Source of the DNA: Nitrosomonas eutropha | GTDB lineage: Bacteria; Pseudomonadota; Gammaproteobacteria; Burkholderiales; Nitrosomonadaceae | Direction of reading: 5' to 3' | Assembly: GCF_003201195.1 (NCBI RefSeq) | Contig: NZ_QICQ01000010.1 | Span: forward strand, 1-64,000 | DNA length: 64,000 nt | Shown: positions 39,562 to 49,261 of the stretch, one piece after another | How positions within the stretch are numbered: the first letter of the stretch is position 1 | Layout: every line of letters starts with the position of its first letter | Position numbers and translations under genes: made by a program | Notes under the pieces: generated by a model | What the model was told of the DNA's origin: nothing | Seen by the model: the letters and a program-made list of their open reading frames with translations, nothing else | Databases searched by the model: none

Positions 39562-39637
39562 CGAAGAATATGTGATCACAAGGTTCCTCATCATAGCAAA
39601 ACAGCCATAATAAAAATAGCTTACTTAACGGGCACAG

Positions 39638-39775
39638 GTGTTGTGGGTAGCAACTATTGTCGTGTTTTTACTGGGAGCTTTTATGTATATACATCTCACA
39701 GATGAACTAACGGCTGCGTTGCAACTTGTTTTTACGAGTGCTTTTTGGACAGCATTTGTTGCTGCCAGTAAATAA
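39638..39775 (+). CDS. Possible small membrane protein, 45 aa
   Basis: The frame runs from GTG 39638 (or TTG 39641) to TAA at 39773. The product has two hydrophobic segments, MLWVATIVVFLLGAFMYI (about 1-18) and ALQLVFTSAFWTAFVAA (about 27-43), separated by a short polar HLTDELT turn: a helical hairpin. An internal ATG at 39683 has GGGAG (39673-39677) five bases upstream and would give a 30-residue single-span form. No family recognised. It occupies the otherwise empty 420-base gap between the PHP gene and the lipoprotein gene. Confidence 0.4.
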   Translation: MLWVATIVVFLLGAFMYIHLTDELTAALQLVFTSAFWTAFVAASK

Positions 39776-40014
39776 TTGAGCTGTTTCTTGTGATGGCGGG
39801 TAAATATGCGCCAGAGTCAGAATATGGCGCATATGTATAGATGGTAAGGCTGATTAATCTTGCATGCCTGCAAGAGAGGCTGTTTGTTCTGATTTTATTT
39901 TGCCTGCATAGCCTTCATTGTATTTTGCGACATATCTTTCAAACAAGAAGGCTATGCATGACATGATACAGGCCACGCTGACAGTGCTGGTAAGCTGTTT
40001 GTAATTATGAAGTT

Positions 40015-40230
40015 TTAAGGTTGACTCTTTTCTTCTTTGGCTGAAGATGAGCTGGTAGCCATTCCTTCAGGTTCCTCTATAGCATCGAGATCTGGGGCGG
40101 AATCACGCTCCATGAAAGCTGAGGGAGGTGGTTTCTCCATTGAGTGCCCGTCAAGGCTTTTTTTCTCTTCGCAGGCACTTAACGCCAAGATGGCTGCGCA
40201 TGCGATTGCTAAAAATGAAAATCTAAACAT
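40015..40230 (-). CDS. Small lipoprotein
   Basis: A 71-residue lipoprotein: leader to the lipobox LSAC (Cys20), then a highly polar, Pro/Glu/Ser-rich tail without predicted fold. AGGAGG stands five bases before the ATG, a near-perfect ribosome site. It is divergent from the TonB receptor gene with only eleven bases between the annotated starts. Function unknown; might accompany the receptor, but small acidic lipoproteins are common. Confidence 0.75.
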   Translation of the reverse strand: MFRFSFLAIACAAILALSACEEKKSLDGHSMEKPPPSAFMERDSAPDLDAIEEPEGMATSSSSAKEEKSQP

Positions 40231-40241
40231 TTAAACCTCCT

Positions 40242-42416
40242 ATGTTCATCGTTTTGTTTACGAGTACTAGCATAATCGAACTTTTCCGTTTATTCAAATT
40301 TGATTCAGGAAAGCCGAAGGCTTTAACCGCTCTGATAATGTTTGCAGGGCTGTTGATTTCGTTTTGTGCTTGCGCCCGGGATGTATCGGAGGTGTCCAAT
40401 GGTATGGTATTTGGGTCTGCAGCAACTGAGTCCATATCACTTAAACCTATCGTGGTGACGGCTGATCCTTTAAGTGGAACTCAGGCAGATATACCCAAGC
40501 CTGTATCAATTTTGCAACGAGAACGTATTCAAACACATGATTTACGTAACATTGGTGAGGCAGTTTCTCAGGAGTTGGGTGTGTCCAGCAGTGATTTCGG
40601 GCCGGCAGTCGGTCGCCCGATAATCCGCGGCCTGGGTGGCGCGCGGGTGCGGGTGCTGGAGGATGGTGTCGGTACGATGGATGTTTCCACGGTCAGCCCT
40701 GATCATGCCGTGGCAGTAGAGGCATTGTTTGCCGATCAGGTTGAAATTTTTCGCGGGCCTTCGGCTTTGCTTTATGGCTCCGGAGCCAGTGGTGGGGTGG
40801 TGAATGTCGTGAATCAACGAATACCAGATCATATTCCTGATAAAACGGAGGGAGATCTGTATGGGCATTACAGTTCGGTTGCTGATGATTTTACGGGAGC
40901 ATTCCGACTTAATACGGGGGGCGGACATTTTGCCTGGCATCTGGATGGAATGAAGCGGCACACCGGGAATTATTCGATACCCGGTTTCGCGCAGATTGAG
41001 CCAGAGCCCAGTGCGAGAAAAGGTGTGCTTGAGAACAGTGATGTCCGGACAGAAAATTTTTCCAGTGGTTTGTCTTATATTGATGAACGGGGGTTTTTAG
41101 GGATTGCGGTTAGTCGCTTTATTAATCACTATGGTGTGCCCGGACATGATCACGGGCATGACGAAGATTTGCATGATGACGATGTTGCGCCGGGCCATGA
41201 AGAAGGGGCGCGAATCAGACAAAAACAGACGCGTTTTGATATGAAGGGAGCATTAAATCGACCTTTGCCCGGGTTGCAGAAAATAAAACTGCGCTGGGGT
41301 TATAACGATCATGCGCATCGGGAATCGGGAGATGATGGGAGCGGAACATTGCTGTTAAATCGTGAGTGGGATGGTCGGCTTGAGATGCTGCACCAGCCCT
41401 TAAACAATTGGAAGGGCGTGCTGGGATTACAATACCAGAACCGCAATCTTGCTACTGCTGGTGAAGAAGCCTTTGTTCCCGATTCTCGCTTGGATTCACT
41501 GGGAATGTTTTTGCTGGAAAAACTGAATGTCGGACGCTGGATTGTTGAAGTGGGTGGGCGCTTTGAACATCAATGGACAGAGCGTAAAAATGACGCTGTC
41601 GCAGTCAGTCATAACATATTCAGTATTTCGAGTGGTGCAACGTGGAAATTTCAGGAGGATTATTCGCTGGGCGGGAGTCTTTCCTACGCGCTGCGCGCCC
41701 CGGCATTGGAAGAGCTGTATTCCAACGGGCCGCATCTGGCCACAAATACATTTGAAGTGGGCAAAACTACGCTCTCGCCGGAAAAGACCAGTAGTATTGA
41801 TCTGTCTCTGAGCAAACAGAACGGGAATTTAAACTGGACACTTAACCTGTTTGCTAAACGGATCAATGATTTTATATTTTTACGGGAATCAGATTTGACA
41901 GGTGACAGATTGCCGGATCGTGTTGATATCAAGGGTGCGTTGGACAAGGATGGCTTGTTATTACTGAATTACGATCAGAGTAATGCAAATTTCATAGGAG
42001 CGGAATTCGAGACGAATATTCATCTGCTAAACGATCGTCACGGCAAACTGGATTTGCGATTGTGGACTGACTACGTGCGTGGGCGGCTGTCCACAGGGGG
42101 ATATTTGCCACGGATAACGCCACTTCGTTTTGGTGGGGCGCTCGATTATGTCTATGGCCCCTGGCGAGGGAAGGTTGATGTGATGCAAGTATATAAACAG
42201 ACTGATACCGCTTCACTGGAAACAGCTACTGCCGGCTATACGATGCTGAATATTCAGCTGGATTACGGGTTTGACTGGGGAGAGATGAATTGCAGCCTGT
42301 TCGTGCGAGGCTCCAACTTGTTAAATGAAGAGGCGCGGCGACATACCTCCTTTTTAAAGGATCGCGCGCCATTGCCCGGGCGTTCTGGTCTTGCGGGAGT
42401 GCGTGTGAATTTTTAG
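40242..42416 (+). CDS. TonB-dependent receptor, ZnuD-like with a His/Asp-rich loop
   Basis: A 724-residue outer-membrane receptor. A leader (to about residue 45) is followed by a TonB box-like LKPIVVTA (68-75), the plug with RPIIRGLGGARVRVLEDGV, and a 22-strand barrel ending in F. An extracellular loop at about 302-319 has five His and seven Asp/Glu in close order (GHDHGHDEDL and on), as in ZnuD and related zinc-import receptors; a cation such as zinc is a reasonable ligand, not proven. The true start is uncertain: ATG 40242 leaves almost no room for a promoter beside the divergent lipoprotein gene; 40338 has poor n-region charge. Confidence 0.85.
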   Translation: MFIVLFTSTSIIELFRLFKFDSGKPKALTALIMFAGLLISFCACARDVSEVSNGMVFGSAATESISLKPIVVTADPLSGTQADIPKPVSILQRERIQTHDLRNIGEAVSQELGVSSSDFGPAVGRPIIRGLGGARVRVLEDGVGTMDVSTVSPDHAVAVEALFADQVEIFRGPSALLYGSGASGGVVNVVNQRIPDHIPDKTEGDLYGHYSSVADDFTGAFRLNTGGGHFAWHLDGMKRHTGNYSIPGFAQIEPEPSARKGVLENSDVRTENFSSGLSYIDERGFLGIAVSRFINHYGVPGHDHGHDEDLHDDDVAPGHEEGARIRQKQTRFDMKGALNRPLPGLQKIKLRWGYNDHAHRESGDDGSGTLLLNREWDGRLEMLHQPLNNWKGVLGLQYQNRNLATAGEEAFVPDSRLDSLGMFLLEKLNVGRWIVEVGGRFEHQWTERKNDAVAVSHNIFSISSGATWKFQEDYSLGGSLSYALRAPALEELYSNGPHLATNTFEVGKTTLSPEKTSSIDLSLSKQNGNLNWTLNLFAKRINDFIFLRESDLTGDRLPDRVDIKGALDKDGLLLLNYDQSNANFIGAEFETNIHLLNDRHGKLDLRLWTDYVRGRLSTGGYLPRITPLRFGGALDYVYGPWRGKVDVMQVYKQTDTASLETATAGYTMLNIQLDYGFDWGEMNCSLFVRGSNLLNEEARRHTSFLKDRAPLPGRSGLAGVRVNF

Positions 42417-42653
42417 GATGAATACTATGATGAACTCAGGCTTCCGGGGTGGCTGAAATTCATTGATTCATTGCAAGCTTTTTGTTCGCAACGATTATGC
42501 TGTTTTCATATTTGATATATTCGAGATAATCAATTGATTTTAATATGTTTTTATAGGAATTAATCCGATGGAATGGTAAGTATGCTAGACTTGACCGGTT
42601 GCCTGTAAGCTTGACTGTTTTTAGAAATATTATTATTGATAGATACTGGAAAA

Positions 42654-42965
42654 ATGAAAACTATTTTGCCTGTGATGCTGCTTGGTTTTGTGTTGTTTGC
42701 GTTGGGTGGTTGCACTAGAAATAATGACTACATGCCATTATCAGGCGCGACAGGTGAAAAGATTTTTAAGGAAGCCTGTGTGCAGTGTCATACGCCTGTA
42801 AGCGGCAACGTAATGATATTGAGGCCCGAGATGGCTAATGCGGATGCTATCATGGAAAGAGTGAAGAATGGCAAAGGAATCGGGATGCCCGCTTTTCCAA
42901 ATTTGACAGGGGATTCTGCGCAGAGTCTGGCGGAGTATGTGCTGATAAATAGTGTGACTAGATAA
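42654..42965 (+). CDS. Lipoprotein c-type cytochrome
   Basis: A 103-residue monohaem cytochrome c. The leader ends in the lipobox LGGC (Cys20), so the mature protein is membrane-anchored by lipid; haem is bound by CVQCH (42-46), and Met78 in GIGMPAF is the likely axial ligand. GGA lies five bases before the ATG; a TTG six codons upstream also is in frame. Resembles class I cytochromes of the c5/c555 type (electron carriers). fnr follows on the same strand, with start 46 bases later. Confidence 0.85.
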   Translation: MKTILPVMLLGFVLFALGGCTRNNDYMPLSGATGEKIFKEACVQCHTPVSGNVMILRPEMANADAIMERVKNGKGIGMPAFPNLTGDSAQSLAEYVLINSVTR

Positions 42966-43011
42966 ATCAGTGCTGGTTTTTATTCCTCTCTAAATTAAGG
43001 TGGGAGTCGTT

Positions 43012-43755
43012 TTGTATAACTGCGCAATGCCTGGTAATTCCACTGTCCTGCAGCAAAAATCCGACTGTATGACTTGCAGTTTTCGAGAGTTGTGTCTGCC
43101 GGTGGGGTTGACTGATGAGGAAATAGAGTATCTTGGTAATCTGATCAATTATAAATTCAAGGTGCGGAGAGGCGAGTATTTGTCGCATGCCGGATCTGAT
43201 TTCAAGTCACTCTACGCAGTAAAAAACGGCTCCTTTAAAACTTGTGTGCTGAAGGTGGATGGGCGCCAGCAGGTGACTGGCTTTTATATGACAGGCGAGC
43301 TGCTGGGACTGGATGCGATCAGTCCGGAGAAGCATACTTGTGACACGGTTGCGCTGGTTGATAGTGAAGTCTGTGAAGTGCCTTTCAAAAAACTTGAGGA
43401 AATCGGGCAAAATATTCCTTCATTGATGAGTCAGCTTCACAAGATTATGAGCCGTGAAATTGTGCAGGACAGAGGGGTTATGATGCTACTGGGCAGCATG
43501 CGGGCAGAAGAACGGCTGGCTGCTTTTTTGCTTAACCTATCTACCCGCCTGGCCAGACGGGGGTATTCGCCAACGGATTTTATTTTGAGAGCAACAAGGG
43601 AAGATATTGGCAGTTATCTGGGGCTCAAGCTGGAAACAGTCAGTCGATCATTCTCCAAGCTGCAGGAGGAAGGGCTTATCACGGTTAATATCAAACATAT
43701 CACATTACATGACGTTGATAAGTTGAACCTCAGAATTGGTAATTCAGCGGACTGA
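43012..43755 (+). CDS. fnr: FNR-type oxygen-sensing transcription regulator
   Basis: A 247-residue Crp/Fnr protein. The N-terminal CxxCx5C (Cys19, Cys22, Cys28) and Cys121 in SEVCEVPF match the four [4Fe-4S] ligands of E. coli FNR, so oxygen sensing is expected. The helix-turn-helix has ETVSRSFSKLQ, with the Glu and Ser-Arg residues that recognise TTGAT-N4-ATCAA sites. TTG 43012 has GGGAG five to six bases upstream; GTG 43000 and ATG 43027 are alternatives. I did not find a good FNR box in the window near this gene. Confidence 0.92.
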   Translation: MYNCAMPGNSTVLQQKSDCMTCSFRELCLPVGLTDEEIEYLGNLINYKFKVRRGEYLSHAGSDFKSLYAVKNGSFKTCVLKVDGRQQVTGFYMTGELLGLDAISPEKHTCDTVALVDSEVCEVPFKKLEEIGQNIPSLMSQLHKIMSREIVQDRGVMMLLGSMRAEERLAAFLLNLSTRLARRGYSPTDFILRATREDIGSYLGLKLETVSRSFSKLQEEGLITVNIKHITLHDVDKLNLRIGNSAD

Positions 43756-43789
43756 TTTCGGTTTCATCCGATTTGAAAAATGAGTTTTC

Positions 43790-43817
43790 TTGAGCACAGG
43801 ATCTGCCATGTTATAAT
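43790..43817 (+). promoter_or_regulatory. Sigma-70 promoter of rpsB-tsf
   Basis: TTGAGC (43790-43795), 16 bases, then a perfect TATAAT (43812-43817). Transcription would begin near 43825, giving a leader of about 145 bases before rpsB. Such long leaders often carry the S2 autoregulation site. An AGGGAG ribosome site precedes the ATG. Confidence 0.8.
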
Positions 43818-43969
43818 GGCGTGCGGTGCCAGAGGTGATTTTCTGCGCCGAGGAAATTTCTTGTTTTATTAACTTTTTATAACATAATTTACAATTCGCA
43901 CTTATCAAAATAGGGTGCCTTCATTAAGGAAGTACGTCGATAAGTAGCGGTTAACCCTAGGGAGAATGC

Positions 43970-44725
43970 ATGTCAGTTACTATGCGGCAAATGTTGGAAG
44001 CGGGTGTTCATTTTGGTCATCAAACCCGTTTCTGGAACCCGAAAATGGCGCCATATATTTTTGGCCAGCGTAATAAAATTCATATCGTTAATCTTGAGCA
44101 TACGCTTGTCATGTTCAGAGATGCGCTGGATTATGCCCGCAGGTTAGCAGCGAACAAAGAAACAATTCTTTTCGTGGGAACCAAGCGTCAGGCACGTGAT
44201 ATTGTTAAAGAAGAAGCAATCCGGTGTGGCGCTCCTTATGTTAATCAGCGCTGGTTGGGAGGGATGCTGACCAATTTCAAGACGATCAGGCAATCGATCA
44301 AGCGTTTGCAAGATATGGAAAAAATGGTGCAAGACGGAACATTAAACAAGCTGGTAAAGAAAGAGGCTCTTGATTTTCAGCGTGAATTAGAAAAATTGAA
44401 CGCCAGTCTTGGCGGCATCAAGGAGATGAAAGGGCTGCCGGATGCCATGTTTGTGATTGATGTGGGGTATCAGAAAGGCACGATTATCGAGGCGAATAAA
44501 CTGGGTATTCCGGTCGTGGGTGTAGTAGATACCAATCATAACCCGGCCGGTATTCAATATGTGATACCGGGAAATGATGACTCCAGCCAAGCGATACGAC
44601 TTTATGCGCGCGCCATGGCGGATGCCATTCTGGAGGGGCGCAACCAAGCCATCCAGGAAATTGTCGAGATAGGTAAAACTGATAGTGAAGTTCTGTCTGG
44701 TCAAGATCTGTCTGCAGATGCATAA
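43970..44725 (+). CDS. rpsB: 30S ribosomal protein S2
   Basis: A 251-residue ribosomal protein starting [20 protein letters not shown], with the S2 signature [16 protein letters not shown] near 94-109. Ribosome site AGGGAG five bases before the ATG. Opens the rpsB-tsf-pyrH-frr cluster; 72 bases before tsf. Confidence 0.98.
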   Translation: MSVTMRQMLEAGVHFGHQTRFWNPKMAPYIFGQRNKIHIVNLEHTLVMFRDALDYARRLAANKETILFVGTKRQARDIVKEEAIRCGAPYVNQRWLGGMLTNFKTIRQSIKRLQDMEKMVQDGTLNKLVKKEALDFQRELEKLNASLGGIKEMKGLPDAMFVIDVGYQKGTIIEANKLGIPVVGVVDTNHNPAGIQYVIPGNDDSSQAIRLYARAMADAILEGRNQAIQEIVEIGKTDSEVLSGQDLSADA

Positions 44726-44797
44726 ATGATCTCCGTTACCACCTCTTATTGAAATAGATTATTCAAAGTTTTTGTATTAACCGGATCCGGAGTCAGT

Positions 44798-45682
44798 ATG
44801 GCAGAGATTACTGCAAGCATGGTTAAAGAATTGCGCGAGCTTACCGGCTTGGGCATGATGGAATGTAAAAAAGCCTTATCCGAGGCTGGTGGAGATATGA
44901 AAGCCGCTGAGGATTTATTGCGGATCAGAAGTGGAGCCAAAGCAAGTAAAGCGGCTGCTCGTATTGCTGCAGAAGGAGTTATTAGCGGATTTATTACCGT
45001 TGATGGCAAACAGGGAGCGCTGATAGAGGTTAACTGTGAAACCGACTTTGTTGCCAAGAATGAAGATTTCATCAATTTTGCCGGCGATCTGGCGAAGCTG
45101 ATGGTGAGTCAAAGTGTTTCAGATACAGCATTATTGGCTGAAATGCCTCTGGCTGGTGGAGAAACGGTTGAATCTGTTCGCAAGGCTTTGATTATGAAGC
45201 TGGGCGAAAATATTAGTATTCGTCGTGGGATCAGTTACCATGCCGAAGGTCGTCTCGCGATGTATCTACACGGGAGCAGGATCGGTGTAATGGTTGATTA
45301 TTCGGGGGGAGACGAAGCCTTGGGTAAAGATATAGCCATGCATATTGCGGCCAGCAAGCCTGTTTGCGTATCAAGTGCACAAGTCCCCGTTGATTTACTT
45401 GAGCATGAGCGTCAGATATTTACTGCCCAGGCAGCAGAAAGTGGCAAACCGGCTAATATAATTGAGAAAATGGTGGAAGGGCGAGTTACCAAATATTTGG
45501 CAGAAGTTACATTGTTAGGCCAGCCTTTTGTTAAAGATCCCGAGCAGACTGTTGAGAAGCTGTTAAAAACAAAATCTGCTGAAGTCAGCAATTTTACACT
45601 GTACGTTGTAGGTGAGGGAATCGAAAGGAAATCTGATGATTTTGCAGCTGAGGTTATGGCGCAGGTAAGTCAGTCAAAATAA
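44798..45682 (+). CDS. tsf: Elongation factor Ts
   Basis: A 294-residue guanine-nucleotide exchange factor for EF-Tu, beginning [20 protein letters not shown]; the [10 protein letters not shown] element that contacts EF-Tu is at about 81-90. Normal length. Usually followed closely by pyrH; here a 550-base gap with an inserted repeat element intervenes. Confidence 0.98.
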   Translation: MAEITASMVKELRELTGLGMMECKKALSEAGGDMKAAEDLLRIRSGAKASKAAARIAAEGVISGFITVDGKQGALIEVNCETDFVAKNEDFINFAGDLAKLMVSQSVSDTALLAEMPLAGGETVESVRKALIMKLGENISIRRGISYHAEGRLAMYLHGSRIGVMVDYSGGDEALGKDIAMHIAASKPVCVSSAQVPVDLLEHERQIFTAQAAESGKPANIIEKMVEGRVTKYLAEVTLLGQPFVKDPEQTVEKLLKTKSAEVSNFTLYVVGEGIERKSDDFAAEVMAQVSQSK

Positions 45683-45753
45683 GAATGTTTTCCAGCGATT
45701 GGTTTGACCGGGCATGTGGCAGAGGTAAATGATAACTTATCACTATAAGCTAG

Positions 45754-46147
45754 GATCTGTTGAGATTCAGTATCTGGTGTAGGTGGGTTGTGCTACAACC
45801 TGAGCCTGTTCATCAGGCGTAAATTCTGTATATTTTCTATAGGTTTCTAATGGATTATTGGGGCTCAATTCACGTATGAACAGAGGCGCAGTGAGTAAAG
45901 ATGGACCCCTGTTGTTTAGGCCAGGCAGACGATCCGGACGCGGCGATACGAACAATCGTCAGTTGGTAGAGACCGTGTATGGATAATACGCACAGGCAGT
46001 TCCTGGCGCGATTTGTCAGTCGAATTTAGCAAATGGAACACGATCTTTCTTTCAGGCGTATTTTGTGCAATAACAAGACCGACCGCAACTTCTTGTCAGC
46101 CATTTCCCTATCTACTGTCATCATTTCAGGTGAATCTCAACAGAATC
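45754..46147. mobile_element. MITE-like element or IS remnant between tsf and pyrH
   Basis: CTGTTGAGATTCA (45757-45769) recurs inverted as TGAATCTCAACAG (46131-46143), and matching continues outward with one extra base (GATC... versus GATTC...). The enclosed 390 bases include a further internal dyad (about 45973-45996) and a 62-codon minus-strand frame (45767-45955) without family match. No intact transposase. Size, terminal repeats and location in a normally tight operon gap indicate a non-autonomous transposable element. I could not identify a target duplication. Confidence 0.6.
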
Positions 46148-46232
46148 TGGAGTGGCTGTTGATGGTGTATGAATAGCGGCGTGATCAATTTTCAGGAAGA
46201 CGTTACGATAAATCTCCATTACACGAGCATAT

Positions 46233-46946
46233 ATGCCAGCCGTCTATAAACGTATTTTATTGAAGTTGTCGGGCGAGGCTCTTATGGGTGATGCGCAGTA
46301 TGGCATTGATCGTACAGTGGTTGAGCGTATCGTTGTCGAGATTGCCGGAGTGTTGCAGTTAGGCGTTGAGGTTGCGATTGTGGTAGGTGGGGGTAATATT
46401 TTTCGTGGCATGAAATCCGCGGGAGATGGCATGGATCGCGTAACAGCTGACTATATGGGAATGCTTGCTACCACCATGAATGCTTTAGCATTACACGATG
46501 CGATGAGGCGGAATGGCGTCGTCTCACGGGTACAATCAGCTTTGCGGATAGATCAGGTCGTGGAACCTTATATTCGTGGCAAGGCTTTACGTTATTTAAA
46601 TGAACGTAAAGTGGTCATATTTGCTGCGGGGACTGGTAATCCTTTTTTTACTACGGATACAGCAGCTGCCTTGCGTGGTATGGAAATGAATGCCAACATA
46701 GTTCTCAAGGCGACCAAAGTTGATGGGATTTATACCAGTGACCCTTTTGAAAATAAAGATGCACAACGTTTTCGTAACCTGACTTTTGATGAGGCAATTA
46801 ATAAAAACCTTCAGGTAATGGATGCTACTGCACTGACCTTGTGCCGTGATCAGAAACTTCCCATCAATGTATTCAGTATTTTTAAGACCGGAGCACTCAA
46901 ACGAGTTATCATGGGTGAAGATGAAGGGACTTTGGTAATTATTTGA
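46233..46946 (+). CDS. pyrH: UMP kinase
   Basis: A 237-residue amino-acid-kinase-fold enzyme converting UMP to UDP. The phosphate-binding [10 protein letters not shown] is at 10-19, [10 protein letters not shown] near 50 and [16 protein letters not shown] near 132. Normally co-transcribed with tsf and frr; the insertion upstream may mean that it now uses its own promoter. Confidence 0.97.
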   Translation: MPAVYKRILLKLSGEALMGDAQYGIDRTVVERIVVEIAGVLQLGVEVAIVVGGGNIFRGMKSAGDGMDRVTADYMGMLATTMNALALHDAMRRNGVVSRVQSALRIDQVVEPYIRGKALRYLNERKVVIFAAGTGNPFFTTDTAAALRGMEMNANIVLKATKVDGIYTSDPFENKDAQRFRNLTFDEAINKNLQVMDATALTLCRDQKLPINVFSIFKTGALKRVIMGEDEGTLVII

Positions 46947-47046
46947 ATTTTTGGACATTATCTAAAATATCGTTATTCCTCGCGGTATATGGCAGAGCAC
47001 ATGTGCATTGTTGTAATCGCTTTTTAATGTCAATATCTACTTAAAT

Positions 47047-47604
47047 ATGATTGCTGATATAAAAAAGGCTACTGAGCAGAAAATGCAAAAAAGCCTGGAT
47101 GCACTTAAAGTTGATTTCAGCAAAGTAAGAAGTGGACGTCCACATACAGGGCTGCTGGATCATATAACAGTTGACTACTATGGAACACCTACACCGATCA
47201 GACAGCTTGCGAATGTAACTCTGGCTGATGCGCGGACTATAGGCGTTATTCCATGGGATAAAAAAGCATTTTCAGCCATTGAAAAAGCGATACGAGATTC
47301 TGATATGGGCTTGAATCCGATGACTGCGGGTGAAATGGTGAGGGTGCCTATGCCTCCCTTGACAGAAGAAAGACGCAAGGACTTGACCAAGATTGTTAGA
47401 ACGGAAGCGGAAACAGCTCGTATCGCGATGAGGAATATTCGGCGTGATGCTAATACCCAGTTGAAAGAATTGTTGAAGGACAAGTTGATCGCGGAAGATG
47501 AAGATCGCCGTGCGCAGGATGATATCCAGAAACTGACAGACCGATATATTGCCGAGGTAGACAAGCTGCTGCAAGCCAAAGAAGCAGAATTGATGGCTGT
47601 CTGA
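47047..47604 (+). CDS. frr: Ribosome recycling factor
   Basis: A 185-residue protein of the RRF fold; signatures are [13 protein letters not shown] and [20 protein letters not shown]. With EF-G it splits terminated ribosomes. 100 bases after pyrH and three bases before uppS. Confidence 0.98.
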   Translation: MIADIKKATEQKMQKSLDALKVDFSKVRSGRPHTGLLDHITVDYYGTPTPIRQLANVTLADARTIGVIPWDKKAFSAIEKAIRDSDMGLNPMTAGEMVRVPMPPLTEERRKDLTKIVRTEAETARIAMRNIRRDANTQLKELLKDKLIAEDEDRRAQDDIQKLTDRYIAEVDKLLQAKEAELMAV

Positions 47605-47607
47605 TAT

Positions 47608-48399
47608 ATGCCTTCAATATTGAGTTCAACTCGTGGAATCCCGGAAACCGGGATGATACCCAAGCATATCGCTATTATCATGGATGGTAATGGCCGGTGG
47701 GCAAAGCAGCGTTATCTGCCACGAATAGCAGGACATACTCAGGGTGTTGAGGCGGTACGAGGTACGATTAAAGCCTGCATTGAAAGAGGCGTTCCGTATC
47801 TGACAGTTTTTGCGTTCAGTAGTGAAAACTGGCGAAGACCTGCGGAAGAGGTCAAGCTGCTGATGCAACTGTTTCTCGCTGCGCTTGAACGGGAGGTTAC
47901 CAGCTTGCATGAAAATGGAGTCCGATTCCGGGTGATTGGTGATCTTTCGAAATTTGATCCCAGAGTAATCGAATGTGTTCGGCATGGTGAGATGCTTACT
48001 GCCGGAAATACTCGTTTGCATTTTACGGTGGCTGCAAATTACGGAGGACGCTGGGATATCATGCAAGCTGTACGCAAAATGATCGCCCAACGCTCTGATT
48101 CAACTATGGATTTTAATGAATCTGATCTTTCTAGATACCTGACTATGGCGGATGCTCCCGAGCCAGATTTATTCATTCGCACCGGAGGAGAATGTCGGAT
48201 CAGTAATTTTCTGCTCTGGCAACTTGCGTATACCGAACTATATTTTACCGATACCTTGTGGCCAGATTTCAATGTATCAACTCTTGACAAGGCTATCCTT
48301 TCCTATCAGAAACGTGAGCGCAGATTTGGTCAAACAAGTGAGCAGCTTGCAAGTCGGCAGGAAATCAAGGATACGATCTTGAACGAAAATAAAGTTTAA
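47608..48399 (+). CDS. uppS: Undecaprenyl diphosphate synthase
   Basis: A 263-residue cis-prenyltransferase making the C55 lipid carrier for peptidoglycan and O-antigen. [10 protein letters not shown] holds the catalytic Asp near residue 26; [10 protein letters not shown] and [15 protein letters not shown] are substrate-binding motifs. The start at 47608 is three bases past frr; Met16 is an alternative. Begins the uppS-cdsA-dxr-rseP-bamA envelope series. Confidence 0.96.
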   Translation: MPSILSSTRGIPETGMIPKHIAIIMDGNGRWAKQRYLPRIAGHTQGVEAVRGTIKACIERGVPYLTVFAFSSENWRRPAEEVKLLMQLFLAALEREVTSLHENGVRFRVIGDLSKFDPRVIECVRHGEMLTAGNTRLHFTVAANYGGRWDIMQAVRKMIAQRSDSTMDFNESDLSRYLTMADAPEPDLFIRTGGECRISNFLLWQLAYTELYFTDTLWPDFNVSTLDKAILSYQKRERRFGQTSEQLASRQEIKDTILNENKV

Positions 48400-48433
48400 C
48401 CATCATTGTTCAATTAACGGGACTCACCCGTTC

Positions 48434-49261
48434 ATGCTTAGCACCCGACTCTTTACCGCACTCATATTATTGACCGCCTTTCTGGCGGCATTATTTTATC
48501 TACCGGATATTTTCTGGGCAGTATTACTCCTGGGATTGACTGTTACAGCAGCCAGAGAGTGGTGCCGTCTGGGGCGTTTCTCAATTGGCCAGACTGTTCT
48601 TTATATGATTTTTACCACCTTGCTGGGAGGGGAGCTATTATTCCTGACCAGCATGGCGGTAGCCAGAAATCCGGCAGATTCATCGATGATCTGGTTTTAT
48701 ATTGCATCTGCCATCTTCTGGCTGTTAGCGGTACCTTACCAATTGGTAACAATCCAACCCATCCGCAATGTGTGGGTATTCATGTTAACCGGCTGGCTGG
48801 TATTGCTGCCGGCGTGTCTGTCACTATATCAGCTTCGTGCGATGGATCCATTATTGTTACTTGGATTCATGGGAGTAGTGTGGGTATCTGACAGCGTTGC
48901 TTATTTTATCGGGCGTACCTATGGCAAGCATAAACTTGCCCCGCAGATCAGTCCTGGAAAGACGTGGGAGGGAGTGGCTGCTGCGCTAGTTGGCGTATTG
49001 ATCTATGCATTGATCTGGTTTTGCATAGTAGATAGAGAAAACAAGCTGATTAGCTTGCTGGTTCCTTTATTGCTTGTGCTCGCGGTGCTGGGAATAGTGG
49101 GTGATCTGTTTGAATCACTGTTGAAACGGCAGGCAGGCGTTAAGGATAGTGGCAATATTCTGCCAGGTCACGGCGGTATACTGGATCGTATTGATGCGTT
49201 GATCCCAGTTTTACCTGTTGCTGCGCTATCGGCCATCTTATTTTATTCGACTGAATTATGA
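48434..49261 (+). CDS. cdsA: Phosphatidate cytidylyltransferase
   Basis: A 275-residue membrane enzyme with about seven helices that makes CDP-diacylglycerol. The C-terminal signature is [20 protein letters not shown] with SPGKTWEG following, and [20 protein letters not shown]. Its stop overlaps the dxr start by four bases (ATGA). Confidence 0.95.
   Translation: MLSTRLFTALILLTAFLAALFYLPDIFWAVLLLGLTVTAAREWCRLGRFSIGQTVLYMIFTTLLGGELLFLTSMAVARNPADSSMIWFYIASAIFWLLAVPYQLVTIQPIRNVWVFMLTGWLVLLPACLSLYQLRAMDPLLLLGFMGVVWVSDSVAYFIGRTYGKHKLAPQISPGKTWEGVAAALVGVLIYALIWFCIVDRENKLISLLVPLLLVLAVLGIVGDLFESLLKRQAGVKDSGNILPGHGGILDRIDALIPVLPVAALSAILFYSTEL

Noticed and set aside
42510-42550. FNR box upstream of the cytochrome gene
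   Set aside because: TTGAT and ATCAA half-sites occur but at the wrong spacing or orientation for TTGAT-N4-ATCAA.
45767-45955. 62-codon frame inside the MITE-like element as a transposase
   Set aside because: Too short, Pro-rich, and without catalytic motifs; treated as part of the element only.
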